Source: Candidatus Nomurabacteria bacterium GW2011_GWF2_43_8 | Lineage (GTDB): Bacteria; Patescibacteriota; Minisyncoccia; Phycocordibacterales; UBA9973 | Direction of reading: 5' to 3' | NCBI GenBank assembly: GCA_001000035.1 | Contig: LCGX01000006.1 | Location: 1 to 16,197 of the forward strand | Length of the DNA stretch: 16,197 nt | Shown here: positions 14,684-16,197 of the stretch, one piece after another | Numbering within the stretch: the first letter of the stretch is position 1 | How the letters are laid out: each line of letters begins with the position of its first letter | Notes under the pieces: model-generated | Databases searched by the model: none | Seen by the model: the letters and a program-made list of their open reading frames with translations, nothing else | What the model was told of the DNA's origin: nothing | Program-made: the position numbers and the translations under genes

Positions 14684-16000
14684 ATGAAAAAATTTTTGCC
14701 ATATATTTTAATACTAGTTATATCAACGGGCATATTGAGCCCGGTGGCAGATATAAATGCGCAAGGTACTAATCCTCCAAACGGAACTTGTAGATATCGT
14801 GAATCTTCGAGTAGCACCACTATACTTGAACGCAACACATATGATACTTGTAAAGCAAAACCGGTATATATAAATTGGAAAGAATCCACGTTGGCAGAAT
14901 TTCAGGCCGAACAAAAAGCTTTGGCGGAAAAAGATACAGCACTTGGAACCTGTAGGTATTATGATCCTTACCCAACAGCCGTAATTGTGCGTACCACGCA
15001 CGATACCTGCAACAAAAACCCTTCGTATATAACCTGGAAACAATCCACGCTGGCGGAATTCGAAGCCGAGCGAAAAGCGATGGAAAGTGGAACAACGCCG
15101 GGGACACCTTCTACTCCAGATACAAGATACAAACTTCTAACCCCGTTGCCGTGCGATAATAAAACGCCGGGGTGTGAAAATGGAGAGCTAAAATATTTTG
15201 ACCCAGCGAGTAATGACAAAGAAAATTCCAAACTGGGTGAATATCTTAACATAATGCTCCGAATATTCATCGGTATTTGCGCCGTCTTGGCTGTGATAAT
15301 GATTGTGATGGGTGGAATCGAATATATGACGACCGAGCTCATATCAAGCAAGGAAGAAGGCAGAAAAAGAATCACAAATGCGATTTTCGGGCTTCTTCTG
15401 GCCCTCGGCGCTTACACACTTCTTAACACAATAAATCCTGACCTGCTTAACACTGATCTGAAGAGCCTAAAAACGGCAACGGTGGTGGTAGATCTTGGAG
15501 GTGAAGGAACAACGCCCCTTAATGAAGCAACGGCACCGGCCGAACTCCGAAGTGCTGGCATTAATTGCCCTAAGGGGGGTGGAGGCGCAGCGCTTACTGC
15601 AATAGCCCAATCTTATATAGGTCATTCAGCTTATGATATGAGCAAAAGAAATACCACAAGCGGAGGAACGGCATATGTTGACTGTTCTTCCTATGTAAGT
15701 CAAGTATACGTTTGTGCAGGACTGGGAAACCCAGGCGGCACTACTGCTGGCATATTCGGAGGAGGGAGTACTACTATCGTTAGTATCAGTGCAGATGGAA
15801 CAATGGTAAATGACACACCGCTAAAAATTGGAGATTTGCTCGGGTGGAGACAAGGTGAAAATAAAGAAAAGTGGGGCCATGTTGTTATGTATATAGGCAA
15901 TGGACAGGTAATAGATGCTCAAGGTCAAGGAGGGGTAGCTGTCAGATCTTTGAATTCCGACCAGTTTAAAGGAAGGATAAAATATGTAAAAAAAATATAG
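14684..16000 (+). CDS. VirB2-like pilin segment fused to NlpC/P60 peptidoglycan hydrolase
   Basis: 438 residues. Order: signal peptide (1-25); two tandem 54-residue units with a paired-cysteine pattern (C36/C56 and C90/C109) each ending in INWKESTLAEFQAE or ITWKQSTLAEFEAE; a linker; a two-helix membrane segment (about 187-215 and 233-255) with MGGIEYMTTE...KEEGRKRITNAIFGLLLALGAYTLLNTINPDLL, the signature of VirB2/TrbC-like pilins in CPR clusters; then from about residue 300 an NlpC/P60 domain with ALTAIAQSYIG, catalytic DCSSYV (C334), GDLLGW and GHVVMYIGNGQVIDA (H399). The hydrolase domain should cut peptide stems in the wall, the job of VirB1 in other systems. The third catalytic residue is not certain: the usual His of the VIHA stretch is Asp here. 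Confidence 0.85.
   Translation: MKKFLPYILILVISTGILSPVADINAQGTNPPNGTCRYRESSSSTTILERNTYDTCKAKPVYINWKESTLAEFQAEQKALAEKDTALGTCRYYDPYPTAVIVRTTHDTCNKNPSYITWKQSTLAEFEAERKAMESGTTPGTPSTPDTRYKLLTPLPCDNKTPGCENGELKYFDPASNDKENSKLGEYLNIMLRIFIGICAVLAVIMIVMGGIEYMTTELISSKEEGRKRITNAIFGLLLALGAYTLLNTINPDLLNTDLKSLKTATVVVDLGGEGTTPLNEATAPAELRSAGINCPKGGGGAALTAIAQSYIGHSAYDMSKRNTTSGGTAYVDCSSYVSQVYVCAGLGNPGGTTAGIFGGGSTTIVSISADGTMVNDTPLKIGDLLGWRQGENKEKWGHVVMYIGNGQVIDAQGQGGVAVRSLNSDQFKGRIKYVKKI
14783..15091 (+). repeat. Tandem 54-codon duplication in the pilin/hydrolase gene
   Basis: Unit 1 (14783-14944) and unit 2 (14945 to about 15091) both encode GTCRY, a DTC, a [IY]xxWK[EQ]STLAEF[QE]AE[QR]KA sequence and matching Cys spacing. 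The units differ by many silent and replacement changes, so the duplication is old. Similar cysteine spacing appears in the exported N-terminus of the VirB6-like protein. Confidence 0.8.
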
Positions 16001-16009
16001 GATAATTTT

Positions 16010-16197
16010 ATGATAAAAAGAAATTTTATACTTTTAATAATAATCCTGGTCGTTGTTATGGTTGTGGTTTCCATATTCTTTTACACCCGCCCAAGCACGA
16101 TCGCGCCCGGAGAAGACACGGGGGGTCTGAATAATTTTATTTCGCAGTTTAACCCTTTCGGAACAAGCACCACATCTCCGCCACCAGCCACAACTCC
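16010..16197 (+). CDS. N-terminus of a membrane-anchored protein, 3' end beyond the window
   Basis: 62 complete codons from ATG 16010, open to the window end. It begins MIKRN, then a hydrophobic run (about residues 6-24, ILLIIILVVVMVVVSIFF), then YTRPSTIAPGEDTGGLNNFISQFNPFGTST and a Ser/Thr/Pro-rich linker. This is an uncleaved signal-anchor followed by an exported domain that is not in the window. GATAAT at 16001-16006 could be a -10 box but lies only three bases from the ATG. Function cannot be assigned; position suggests it belongs to the secretion block. Confidence 0.75.
   Translation, partial: MIKRNFILLIIILVVVMVVVSIFFYTRPSTIAPGEDTGGLNNFISQFNPFGTSTTSPPPATT

Overview
The window is a compact, entirely plus-strand stretch that looks like a chromosome segment from a Candidate Phyla Radiation bacterium (Patescibacteria), most likely of the Parcubacteria type. 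This is an inference from the combination of a relaxase-less VirB6-PrgI-TraC-VirB4-VirB2-like cluster, short intergenic gaps, several starts sitting directly behind a -10 box, almost no Shine-Dalgarno sequences, and several CPR-style secreted proteins of unknown function. UGA is used as a stop (end of the helicase gene and of the gene ending at 5719), so the code is the standard one and not the UGA=Gly code of SR1/Gracilibacteria. I recognise no tRNA, rRNA, CRISPR array, insertion sequence or convincing terminator, and no gene-free stretch exceeds 300 bases (the longest is 65 bases, 7630-7694).

Layout. 20-1633: Pro-rich, Gly-rich-membrane-segment protein with a LysM-like segment, possibly 5' incomplete. 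1674-4738: two housekeeping genes overlapping by ATGA, a UvrD/PcrA-type helicase and the 16S rRNA dimethyltransferase RsmA. 4772-16197: a surface/secretion block made of an anchored protein with a calcium-loop motif (apparently starting at an ATA codon), a secreted protein with three tandem beta-sandwich repeats, a VirB6-like polytopic protein, an acidic/proline-rich cytoplasmic protein, PrgI, a TraC/VirB4-N-terminal-like protein, the VirB4 ATPase, a secreted Ig-like protein, a VirB2-like pilin segment fused to an NlpC/P60 hydrolase, and the start of another membrane-anchored protein. Together these would form an envelope-spanning type IV secretion or pilus machine: VirB4 supplies energy, PrgI and VirB6 form the membrane channel, the VirB2-like/NlpC protein supplies a pilin-like part and cell-wall cutting, and the secreted beta-rich proteins are candidate surface or pilus-associated parts. 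No relaxase or coupling protein is present in the window.

The most unusual content is a set of short palindrome-bearing repeat elements inserted in frame inside housekeeping genes. The helicase carries two identical 60-bp copies (1918-1977 and 2887-2946), an element at 2790-2843 that recurs in inverted orientation inside rsmA (4196-4258), a GGCTAC-loop hairpin (3677-3714) that recurs in the same frame in the gene at 4772-5719 (5101-5138), and a nested GC-rich hairpin (3516-3561). All fall where related proteins have short variable loops, and all preserve the reading frame. This resembles the behaviour of Rickettsia palindromic elements but with sequences I do not recognise. The second notable pattern is the extended -10 box (TGN-TATAAT) placed 6-7 bases before start codons, implying leaderless transcripts; in one case the codon at that place is ATA.
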